A stretch of DNA of 10,137 nucleotides, from the NCBI GenBank assembly GCA_019323665.1, contig JAHWHA010000087.1, forward strand, positions 1 through 10,137, read 5' to 3'. A program made the position numbers and the translations under genes. This DNA is from Candidatus Woesearchaeota archaeon. Its GTDB lineage: Archaea > Nanobdellota > Nanobdellia > Woesearchaeales > JAGVZT01. Of this stretch, positions 1 through 6,764 are shown one piece after another. The notes below the pieces were generated by a model, which was not told the DNA's origin, did no database searches, and saw only the letters and a list, made by a program, of their open reading frames with translations. The number at the start of each line of letters is the position of its first letter. The first letter of the stretch is position 1.

Positions 1-804
1 GGCTTGAAAGGTAAGAATAGGAGTTTTATTGAGAAGAATCTGGTAAACAATCTGAAAGATTGTTTGTCAAGAAATAAAATTGACTTTGGCTACATCAGAA
101 GACAGAGAGGTAGAATATTTATTGATTCAAACAGAGAGTCCACTTCTCTGTTAAAAAATGTGTTTGGTATCTCCTCATTGAGCTATGCTGAAGAGGTTGG
201 GCTTGATATGAAATCAATACAAGCAGTTGTGAGCAGGCTTGTGAGTCATAGTGAATTTGAAAATTTCAGGATCTCTGTTCAGAGACTTAATAAAGAGTTT
301 TCATTGAGCTCAATGGAATTGGAAAAAGAGCTTGGAGCTTTTGTTGTTGAGAAATTTGGGAAAAAAGTGAAACTGGAACAACCTGAACTTAATATCCAGA
401 TTGAGATTGCAGACAAGGCATATATTTTCAATGAACGCATTCAGGGTTTTGGAGGGTTGCCAATTGGAACACAAGGTAAAGTTGTGTGCTGGATTAATAA
501 TTCAAAATCATTGCTGGCTGCAATTCTTATGATGAGACGTGGATGCAAAGTTGTATTGGCTGGCAGGATGCTTAAGGTCAATGGATTTGGAAAGTACAAC
601 TATGGTTCTATACTCGAATTCTATCCTGCAGGATCTTTTAAAGAGGTTGAGGAAATTGCTTCCAGACTTAAAATTAAAGCAATAGTAGTTGATCACACTT
701 TGAAGGATTATGCTAAACTGGATTCACAAATGCTTGTACTTAGACCTTTAATTGCATTCTCAGAAAAGGATATTGAGTTGCAGAGGGAAAAATATTTTGG
801 TTAG
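1..804 (+). CDS. ThiI-like THUMP protein with degenerate PP-loop (5' end outside window)
   Basis: The product matches the tRNA 4-thiouridine synthase ThiI over its N-terminal (NFLD) and THUMP regions. It opens with G-L-K-G-K-N-R, the ThiI pattern that normally follows a few N-terminal residues. The reading frame is open to base 1, so the gene is 5'-truncated by the window and the TTG at base 4 is not a real start. THUMP residues run to about 155, ending in G-F-G-G-L-P-I-G-T-Q-G-K. The ATP-binding PP-loop should follow, but S-G-G-x-D-S reads I-N-N-S-K-S (residues 165-170 from base 1), although the next block M-M-R-R-G-C is conserved. Only about 100 residues follow the THUMP domain, far fewer than in active ThiI. 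The V-L-R-P-L-I block near the end is retained, so the middle of the PP-loop domain is shortened. I infer a tRNA-binding protein without adenylation activity. Its stop overlaps the convergent rnp3 by 4 bases. Confidence 0.85.
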   Translation, partial: GLKGKNRSFIEKNLVNNLKDCLSRNKIDFGYIRRQRGRIFIDSNRESTSLLKNVFGISSLSYAEEVGLDMKSIQAVVSRLVSHSEFENFRISVQRLNKEFSLSSMELEKELGAFVVEKFGKKVKLEQPELNIQIEIADKAYIFNERIQGFGGLPIGTQGKVVCWINNSKSLLAAILMMRRGCKVVLAGRMLKVNGFGKYNYGSILEFYPAGSFKEVEEIASRLKIKAIVVDHTLKDYAKLDSQMLVLRPLIAFSEKDIELQREKYFG

Positions 805-1499
805 GGTTCAACTATTTCTATGCCCTCAGCAATGTGTAACCCCTGTTTTATTCGTGAATTAAGATAAATTCTCTTTGCCACATTCTCCAAAGAGCTTTTT
901 GCCTCTGAAGGATGCATGCCAAGTGTAATGCCCAAACTCATCAAGTCGTGTGGAGAACGCAGCTCCCACTCTGATTTGGCAAAAGAGGCAATGCACATCT
1001 CTACCTGGTATTTCCTGCATAGCTTAATATTACTAGAGTATCTAGCCAACAGCTTTGCCCTTTGTTCTTGTGTTGTGAATAATATTTCTGATAAAGATAT
1101 AGCTACCATGATTCTATTCTTATTGGCCAGATTGCACAACACCTGGTTTAGACCGCTTTTTTTGTAATGCAGTGAATCCTCTTTGAATGCAAGCTCTAGG
1201 TTATAGATAAGATCGGGTTTTGCCCTCTCAAATGTATATCTGTCCTGTTTTGAGGATTTCACAAGAATCAAATCAGCTTGTTTTCTTAGCTTGTTGACCT
1301 CTTTTGGGTTTGCCAACAGCCCGAAGTGAAGTTTTAATTGAGTGTTCTTTCTCAGTGCTTCAATATGCTTTTTCCTTGCTGAAATAGCAGTGTTTGATTT
1401 TGTTGGATAGACAAAGCAAAGGGCTTGCCAGCCTAATCTCTCTGCAAAGTCCATTATCTCAGACTCATTATTCTTTGGGAACACAATGTCAGCATACAT
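801..1499 (-). CDS. rnp3: Ribonuclease P protein component 3 (Rpp30 homologue)
   Basis: This 232-residue protein is the archaeal Rpp30 subunit of RNase P, which removes the 5' leader of precursor tRNAs together with the catalytic RNA and other protein subunits. Family length is usually about 210-240 residues. It has the expected alternating strand/helix pattern of a TIM/PHP-like barrel. The signature R-S-P-H-D-L-M-S-L-G followed by L-G-M lies at residues 181-193 and matches the conserved R-S-P-x-D-L block of Rpp30. The start ATG is supported by a TATA-like box centred 26 bases upstream, which would give a leaderless mRNA. The gene is convergent with the ThiI-like gene and overlaps its stop by 4 bases. 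It lies 77 bases downstream of the large surface-protein gene on the same strand but appears to have its own promoter. Nothing suggests inactivation. Confidence 0.9.
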   Translation of the reverse strand: MYADIVFPKNNESEIMDFAERLGWQALCFVYPTKSNTAISARKKHIEALRKNTQLKLHFGLLANPKEVNKLRKQADLILVKSSKQDRYTFERAKPDLIYNLELAFKEDSLHYKKSGLNQVLCNLANKNRIMVAISLSEILFTTQEQRAKLLARYSSNIKLCRKYQVEMCIASFAKSEWELRSPHDLMSLGITLGMHPSEAKSSLENVAKRIYLNSRIKQGLHIAEGIEIVEP

Positions 1500-1520
1500 A
1501 ATAAAATGTGAAGAATTGGG

Positions 1521-1530
1521 TTATTTAAAG
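1521..1530 (-). promoter_or_regulatory. TATA-like box for rnp3
   Basis: The minus strand reads CTTTAAATAA, centred about 26 bases upstream of the rnp3 ATG. That is the normal archaeal TATA-to-start distance, so transcription would begin at or next to the start codon (leaderless). Confidence 0.55.
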
Positions 1531-1550
1531 GTTTTGTGAATTAGTTTTCC

Positions 1551-1556
1551 AAAAAA
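1551..1556 (-). terminator. Oligo-T terminator candidate after the surface-protein gene
   Basis: A run of six T on the minus strand begins 21 bases after the TAA of the 919-residue protein gene and lies before the rnp3 promoter. Archaeal transcription often ends at such T-tracts without a strong hairpin. No convincing stem precedes it. Confidence 0.35.
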
Positions 1557-1576
1557 TCAGATACATTAAACTGAAT

Positions 1577-4336
1577 TTAGTTATAATTGCCACAAACAGC
1601 TTCTCCTATATCATCTCTTCCTGGTCCACCAACCCGGAGATCATTATATTGAGGTCTCCACTGACTCTCATCAGCTCTGTTTGCTCCAATCCAGCTTGTG
1701 CATGCCCTTTCAGGCGAGTTTGTATCCAGGAGAATGAATATCGTTGTCCCAATAACTTGAGAATCTGTATTCCAAATCCTAAAAGCTTCTTTTGCACCCT
1801 TGGTTATATCTTTATCATCATACATGCAACGCCCGTCAACCAAATTATGCACGCCTTGACCAGATTCTGTGATAAGTATTGGTTTTTCCAATGCCCTTAT
1901 CTCTGGTCTATCATACGACTTAGGGTTTGCACCTGCATCTGTCCATGAGGGATAGCTGTGATGCCCCCAAATATCAAAGGCCTCTCTATTTAGATTGTCA
2001 ATAATTGTTTTTGCATAAACATCTCTTGCTGCAGAATCTGGCTTGCTTGGTGACAGCCCAGCAGTGATGATATAAACCTTGTCTCGGATACCAGCATTTG
2101 TCAAACCTTGATGGATTTTGTTTATCATCTCAGCATATTGTGCAGGGTCTTTTTTACCGCTAGCTTGGAAATCCTCATTGTTTGGTTCATTACCTATCTG
2201 CACGTAGAGAGGACCTGAGGTACTGCTTAGCAAGTTTTTTATGAAGATAACATACTTATTGTCATCAATCCGAATATCAATATTTGCCTCGTCTCCAGGA
2301 GGCCCTACAATCCGGACAATTGGATTCAACTTCATATTGCGGGCACTTATTACAAAAGAGGGTGCAGATTCAGGTGCTGTGTTGTCATCGCCCCAAATCT
2401 TCCCTTCAACCCCAAATGTGCGGAGAATCCATCCACCATCTCCTGAGAAAGTATGAACATATTGGGTGTCCTCTGGAGCAAGTGTCATAAACCCAAACTT
2501 ATTGCATTTAGCATTAACAGCAGCAGCCTTCACTTCTCCACAATCTTCATCTCTCACGTTAATTCCTGCAGTTGCAGCTTCATCTACTTCAATATTAACT
2601 GGGAAACCGCACTCTGCAGCAAGATCTGTATCAGCAGTCACTTCCCCTTTAAACTCGCAGCACTTCCCAGAACCTTTAAGATCTTTACAAGTTAATCCTG
2701 TTCCCTCAAACATGAAAAGCATACGCGCATAGGAGCAGACTCCATTATTGTTAATCACCTTGATTGTGAAATTGTTTTTACCCTCAACAACCTTATTTGC
2801 AAGCGCTTTTATTACCCCCCCTTTTTGGAGAGATTTCAACAAATCATTTGGCTGTATAGATCCTGAAATTGATATTATGGGTTGGTTATTTAAATTGAAT
2901 ATACTCACACTATCATCAACAAAAATGTTTGAAATATTGATACTATTAATACAAATAGTGTCTCCTTCACTTTTATTTATTAGTTCAAAAGAGAATTCGC
3001 CTTCGCCGCCTGCAGCAGCCATCCCTGGATAGCCGAGCTCATTATCTCCGTCTCCGTCCCAGTCATGAAGTTGACAGCCAGCCAAAGTGCCATCATCCCA
3101 ATCAGTCTTACATTTAGTTTTGCATTCATTTACATCCTCAGGTGTGATTCGGTCTTTACAATACTCATTGCAGAAGATATCTTTTGCATTTGGATCACTG
3201 TAAGTGTCCTTATAAGCAACATATGCAGTTGTTCCACCTTTTGGTTTGGAAGTTTTTTCAAACTCTTCAAATTTCTTAATGCCCATCTCCTCATCAATCC
3301 CGCATCTTGATTTGTCATCTGCGCAACCATCTTTTATATAATCAGGTGCATACCATGCACCATTTTCACCCTCAACGAAGCACAGACAAGGCTCGCACCC
3401 AACAACATACATGAATTCAGTATCAATAAATATTTTGGTATTACCACCAGCACCACAAGTTATGCTCAGACCAGCCTCACTAAAAGAATCCATATAGCCT
3501 ATGGCAAGATTCTGCTCTGGATACACCTCTGTGTCAATTTTCCTCCATATGTCTCCAGGACCATCTCTCTTGACAATTATCAGTGTCTCCTCTGCAGCAC
3601 CCATGCCACCATCATCATACTGCAGCTTTATTGTGAGAGGTTCGCTGAGTTTCATCCCAGATGGCTCAAACTGATAGATTCTGTAACCATGGATTGTTGC
3701 ATCCTCATAGGTGAGCGAAGCAAGATATATTGAAATTTCAGGATTATCAACAACGTTACCAAGAGCATTAGTGAACACAGTGCCCGGTGCAAATTCCACT
3801 TCCATTAGACCATCAGCAGTTGTGGCTCTGAAGGGCTCTCTTAACATTCCGCCTGTTGTTGGCACAACAAAGGTTATTGGCCTCTCAACTGAAAACACAA
3901 AGTCAGATACGCTCACTAGGGATGTGCCAGCTGACAAGCTAAACTCATAATCGGAAACCACATTTATGACATTATCATTGATATCAACATTCACATCGCC
4001 ATTATTCATCTCAGCATCAATCCCACGCGCCCTGTAAGGCTCAAGATCAACACATGCTCTGAAATCAGCAGTTATATAGGCAGCAAGATCCAGCTCACAA
4101 TCCTCAGAATCAAAACAGTTGTGCTGATAGCTGTTGTGAACAGCGTCCTCAAAACACTGTTCAGCATAAAGCCTCAGAGAAGTCTGCTCTGACTGCAGCA
4201 TCAAGGCTTCATCCCTCTCAGGCTGGATAATGCCCTGCATCAACTCTGATTTAAGTAAAAAGAGCATCCCAAAAGAGAGGGCAATAACTATAGCAACAAC
4301 AATAAATATTGTAATCTGGCCTCTTTTGAGCATCAT
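1577..4336 (-). CDS. Membrane-anchored extracellular protein: class III signal, ZU5-like domain, GH-A type glycoside hydrolase
   Basis: This 919-residue protein starts M-M-L-K-R-G-Q-I-T-I-F with a hydrophobic helix at about residues 8-28, an archaellin/pilin-like class III signal or anchor. Residues 45-145 resemble the region that commonly follows this anchor in DPANN proteins. Residues about 150-290 look like a ZU5-type beta domain (P-S-G-M-x-L-S-E-P, later S-F-S-E-A). A cysteine-rich stretch follows, with a calcium-type loop D-W-D-G-D-G-D-N-E (D425, D427, D429). About 440-610 are probably beta-sandwich with more cysteines. From about 615 to the end is a clan GH-A TIM barrel: acid/base E717 in G-N-E-P-N, H792-H-S-Y-P on strand 6, and nucleophile E824 in L-I-T-E-S-G. 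It probably hydrolyses a polysaccharide outside the cell; the substrate and GH family number are unknown. The second ATG (4333) fits the upstream TATA spacing better. The gene lies 4 bases after ttuA. Confidence 0.85.
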   Translation of the reverse strand: MMLKRGQITIFIVVAIVIALSFGMLFLLKSELMQGIIQPERDEALMLQSEQTSLRLYAEQCFEDAVHNSYQHNCFDSEDCELDLAAYITADFRACVDLEPYRARGIDAEMNNGDVNVDINDNVINVVSDYEFSLSAGTSLVSVSDFVFSVERPITFVVPTTGGMLREPFRATTADGLMEVEFAPGTVFTNALGNVVDNPEISIYLASLTYEDATIHGYRIYQFEPSGMKLSEPLTIKLQYDDGGMGAAEETLIIVKRDGPGDIWRKIDTEVYPEQNLAIGYMDSFSEAGLSITCGAGGNTKIFIDTEFMYVVGCEPCLCFVEGENGAWYAPDYIKDGCADDKSRCGIDEEMGIKKFEEFEKTSKPKGGTTAYVAYKDTYSDPNAKDIFCNEYCKDRITPEDVNECKTKCKTDWDDGTLAGCQLHDWDGDGDNELGYPGMAAAGGEGEFSFELINKSEGDTICINSINISNIFVDDSVSIFNLNNQPIISISGSIQPNDLLKSLQKGGVIKALANKVVEGKNNFTIKVINNNGVCSYARMLFMFEGTGLTCKDLKGSGKCCEFKGEVTADTDLAAECGFPVNIEVDEAATAGINVRDEDCGEVKAAAVNAKCNKFGFMTLAPEDTQYVHTFSGDGGWILRTFGVEGKIWGDDNTAPESAPSFVISARNMKLNPIVRIVGPPGDEANIDIRIDDNKYVIFIKNLLSSTSGPLYVQIGNEPNNEDFQASGKKDPAQYAEMINKIHQGLTNAGIRDKVYIITAGLSPSKPDSAARDVYAKTIIDNLNREAFDIWGHHSYPSWTDAGANPKSYDRPEIRALEKPILITESGQGVHNLVDGRCMYDDKDITKGAKEAFRIWNTDSQVIGTTIFILLDTNSPERACTSWIGANRADESQWRPQYNDLRVGGPGRDDIGEAVCGNYN

Positions 4337-4340
4337 AATG

Positions 4341-5240
4341 TTATTCTTTTGGGTTATATAAATATCTTTTTATATAGCAGGCATGACATAGCGCCCTACT
4401 GCTCGGTTCACCGCACTCCTTGCACCTTGGTATTTTTTCAGCAGACACATCACTTTTTCGCAACAGCTCAACTCTCTTTAGAAAATTCTCAACAAACTGC
4501 TGCTTTGCCTTTGGGTTGCTCTGCGAATAGTTATTCAAAGCTGCACGCGCAGCATTTCTGAATGATGAAACTGCATAAGGGCATTCAACCCTGGGTACGT
4601 CAAAACCCTGCAGCATTACATAGATAGCACTTTGCTTCTCCTCGCAGTAATAAAGCGGCTTGACACGCGGCACAAAACCAGCATCCTCAACAACTCCAGT
4701 AATTGGCCCAAGTCTGCTCAGTGCTGTAATATTTGCCTGGCACATATTCATAAGTATGCTCTGCGCCTCATCATCAAGGTTATGGCCTGTAGCAATCTTG
4801 TCAAAACCCTGTGCAGCCTTGTTGAGCAGCTGTCTCCTGAGCACACCGCAGATCGTACAGATGTGTTTCTCTCTGCCAAACTCATCTATTTTCAGTTTAT
4901 ACTCTTTGTTGAAAGAATATATTTTCAATCTCACATCCCATTTAGAGCAAAGCTTTTTTAGTCTCTTTAGCGTGAATTCCCTGTATCCGGCTATACCCTC
5001 ATCAACCGCGACAGCTTCAACTTTATAACCCAGCTTTTTCAGGATAAATAGCAGTGCAGTTGAATCCTTACCTCCGCTGCACGCAACAGCAACACTCTCC
5101 CCCTTTTTTATAAGCTTGTGCTGCTTAATTGTGGCTTTTACTCCATTTTCAAACCATTTCACGTAGTGGGAGCTACATAACAAGAGCTTTTTGCCTGGCA
5201 CTTTGTAGGCAGACTCAGCTTTGCATTGTGAACATCTCAT
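4341..5240 (-). CDS. ttuA: tRNA 2-thiolation enzyme, TtuA/Ncs6 family PP-loop ATPase
   Basis: This 299-residue protein adenylates and thiolates a tRNA uridine. All hallmarks of the TtuA/Ncs6 family are visible. An N-terminal zinc site is formed by C3, C6, C22 and H25. The PP-loop S-G-G-K-D-S is at residues 55-60. C128 and C131 (C-T-I-C) and C220 (E-C-P-Y-A) are the three expected ligands of the [4Fe-4S] cluster. G-H-N-L-D-D-E lies near residue 151. A C-terminal four-cysteine zinc ribbon (C273, C276, C285, C288) closes the protein. Length is normal and no key residue is missing. The target could be position 54 (TtuA, s2T) or the wobble uridine 34 (NcsA/Ncs6), and sequence alone does not decide. 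The ATG sits 27 bases from a TATA box. The surface-protein gene starts 4 bases after its stop, so read-through is likely despite unrelated functions. Confidence 0.9.
   Translation of the reverse strand: MRCSQCKAESAYKVPGKKLLLCSSHYVKWFENGVKATIKQHKLIKKGESVAVACSGGKDSTALLFILKKLGYKVEAVAVDEGIAGYREFTLKRLKKLCSKWDVRLKIYSFNKEYKLKIDEFGREKHICTICGVLRRQLLNKAAQGFDKIATGHNLDDEAQSILMNMCQANITALSRLGPITGVVEDAGFVPRVKPLYYCEEKQSAIYVMLQGFDVPRVECPYAVSSFRNAARAALNNYSQSNPKAKQQFVENFLKRVELLRKSDVSAEKIPRCKECGEPSSRALCHACYIKRYLYNPKE
4354..4362 (-). promoter_or_regulatory. TATA-like box for the surface-protein gene, inside the ttuA 3' end
   Basis: The minus strand reads TTTATATAA within the last codons of ttuA. Its centre is 22 bases from the first ATG of the downstream gene and 25 from the second. 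It could drive separate leaderless transcription, but the coding sequence there (Y-L-Y-N) also demands AT-rich codons, so it may be coincidence. Confidence 0.3.
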
Positions 5241-5261
5241 ACTTTAAAGCACACTAGGCGC

Positions 5262-5273
5262 ATTATATATAAT
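5262..5273 (-). promoter_or_regulatory. TATA box for ttuA
   Basis: ATTATATATAAT is a perfect 12-base palindrome centred 27 bases upstream of the ttuA ATG, giving a leaderless transcript. Being symmetrical it could in principle recruit TBP in either direction; only the ttuA side has a gene start at the right distance. Confidence 0.6.
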
Positions 5274-5300
5274 TTGCGCGCATTTGGAATTTTGATATAT

Positions 5301-5315
5301 GGTGTTATATATACC
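5301..5315. promoter_or_regulatory. Imperfect palindrome next to the tldD promoter, possible operator
   Basis: T-G-G-T at the left and A-C-C-A at the right (5300-5316) flank an AT core, with arms pairing over six positions including one G/T mismatch. It lies 5 bases upstream of the tldD TATA box, where an archaeal activator or repressor could act. A second perfect palindrome, TGCGCGCA, lies at 5275-5282 between the two divergent TATA boxes. Both are short and may be chance. Confidence 0.25.
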
Positions 5316-5320
5316 AAAGA

Positions 5321-5330
5321 TTTATAAAAT
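5321..5330 (+). promoter_or_regulatory. TATA box for the tldD-tldE-pan operon
   Basis: TTTATAAAAT is centred 27 bases upstream of the tldD ATG and preceded by purine-rich AAAGA, a plausible BRE. It predicts a leaderless mRNA for the whole three-gene operon; no other promoter is evident before tldE or pan. Confidence 0.6.
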
Positions 5331-5351
5331 CACTTCTGTTAGCCTGAATGC

Positions 5352-6764
5352 ATGGAGAAGGAGCTGGCAGAGTATGCAGTGGAATATGCTTCCAAATTAG
5401 GAGCAAACTATGCTGAAGCAAGATTGCAGAAATCAGAAGGCACATCTTTCTTGCTCAAAAACGGCACACCAGAAATATCAGGTTTTAATGAGATTTCAGG
5501 ACTTGGAATAAGGCTGATAGTTGAGGGGGGTTTGTCATTTGTCTCAACCAATCAGCTGCATAAGCCGCGTATTAAAACCTTGGTGGATAAATCATTCAAG
5601 GCAGCCAAGGTTGTCTCAAAAATCAAAGAGCAGATCAACCTTGCAGAGGACACTCCAAAGCAGGCAACTTATGAGGTAAAGCAGAAAATCAAGATTGAAG
5701 ACGTTGCGCCATCAGAGAAGGTTGGGCTTCTAATTGAGGCTGACAAGGCTGCTGTTGCCACAGGAATAAAGACTGCTGGTAGGTATCTCACGCTGGCAGA
5801 TGTAACCACAACAGAGTATCTTGTGAACAGTGAGGGCACAAAGACACTCGCCAAAATTCCCAAAGTGTCGTTTCTTTACTTTATTACAGTCCAGCACGGC
5901 ACAAAATCAATGCAGCGCTACTGGCAATATGGCAACTCAGGAGGGTTTGAATTTGTAAAAGAATGGGATCTTGTGAAAGTTGTGACAGATGAAATTAAGA
6001 TATGTGACTTCATGCTTAAGAAAGGTAAACTAGTCAAGCCTATGAAAGCAGACCTTGTTGTTGCTCCGCAGGTTGTTGGGATAATGGTCCATGAGAGTGT
6101 GGGCCATCCCTATGAGGCAGACCGCATTCTGGGTAGGGAGGGAGCGCAGGCTGGAGAATCATTTGTCAGCCCTGACATGATAGGGATGCAGATTGGCAGT
6201 AGTGCAGTAACTGTTGTGGATGATCCAACGATACCATTTAGCTATGGTCATTATTTGTATGATAATGAAGGGGTGAAAGCACGCAGAAAATACCTCATGA
6301 AAGAGGGCAAGATAACAGAATTCTTGCATAACCGGCAAACCGCACATAAGATGGGGCTCACAAGTAATGGTTCATCAAGATCAGTTGATTATGATAAAGA
6401 GTCAATTGTGAGAATGTCAAACACCGTGCTTCTTCCTGGCAAATATACAGAGGAGGAGCTTATTGAAGGAGTAAAAGATGGCATCTTTATGAAGAATTTC
6501 ATGGAGTGGAATATTGATGATAAGCGGATCCACCAGAAATATGTGGGGGCAGAGGCTTACCTAATTAAAAATGGCAAGCTTGAGGAGCCAGTATCAAACG
6601 CAACAATAGAAATTAGCACTTATAATCTATATAAGGCAGTGGATGCTGTAGCAAATAACACAGAATACCATTCTGGCAACTGCGGCAAAGGAGAGCCGAT
6701 GCAGGCAATTCCTGTGTGGTTCGGTGGACCATCAATGAGGTTGAGGAATCTAAGAGTAAAATGA
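5352..6764 (+). CDS. tldD: TldD metalloprotease, catalytic subunit
   Basis: This 470-residue protein is the active subunit of the TldD/TldE heterodimeric zinc protease. In bacteria that enzyme trims the microcin B17 leader and degrades unfolded peptides inside a closed chamber. The zinc motif H-E-S-V-G-H-P-Y-E-A-D begins at H247, with H247 and H252 as ligands and E248 as catalytic base. The third ligand is expected at C444 in the conserved C-G-K-G segment near the C-terminus. Length and domain order are normal. The ATG at 5352 is chosen because it lies 27 bases from a TATA box; the ATG at 5348 is out of frame. The stop overlaps the tldE start in ATGA, consistent with translational coupling and equal subunit production. 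It should act in the cytoplasm. In this operon it may process peptides released by the PAN-dependent proteasome, which is inference from context. Confidence 0.93.
   Translation: MEKELAEYAVEYASKLGANYAEARLQKSEGTSFLLKNGTPEISGFNEISGLGIRLIVEGGLSFVSTNQLHKPRIKTLVDKSFKAAKVVSKIKEQINLAEDTPKQATYEVKQKIKIEDVAPSEKVGLLIEADKAAVATGIKTAGRYLTLADVTTTEYLVNSEGTKTLAKIPKVSFLYFITVQHGTKSMQRYWQYGNSGGFEFVKEWDLVKVVTDEIKICDFMLKKGKLVKPMKADLVVAPQVVGIMVHESVGHPYEADRILGREGAQAGESFVSPDMIGMQIGSSAVTVVDDPTIPFSYGHYLYDNEGVKARRKYLMKEGKITEFLHNRQTAHKMGLTSNGSSRSVDYDKESIVRMSNTVLLPGKYTEEELIEGVKDGIFMKNFMEWNIDDKRIHQKYVGAEAYLIKNGKLEEPVSNATIEISTYNLYKAVDAVANNTEYHSGNCGKGEPMQAIPVWFGGPSMRLRNLRVK

Noticed and set aside
4..6. TTG at base 4 as the start of the ThiI-like gene
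   Set aside because: The frame is open to base 1 and the first residues match an internal ThiI segment, so the real start lies upstream of the window.
4660..5028. 122-codon + strand open frame inside ttuA
   Set aside because: It lies antisense to conserved PP-loop and cluster-ligand codons and its translation resembles no protein I know.
6716..6760. Longer tldE starting at GTG 6716
   Set aside because: The extra 15 residues lie entirely inside tldD, and the ATGA overlap at 6761 is the classic coupled start with the right N-terminus for the family.
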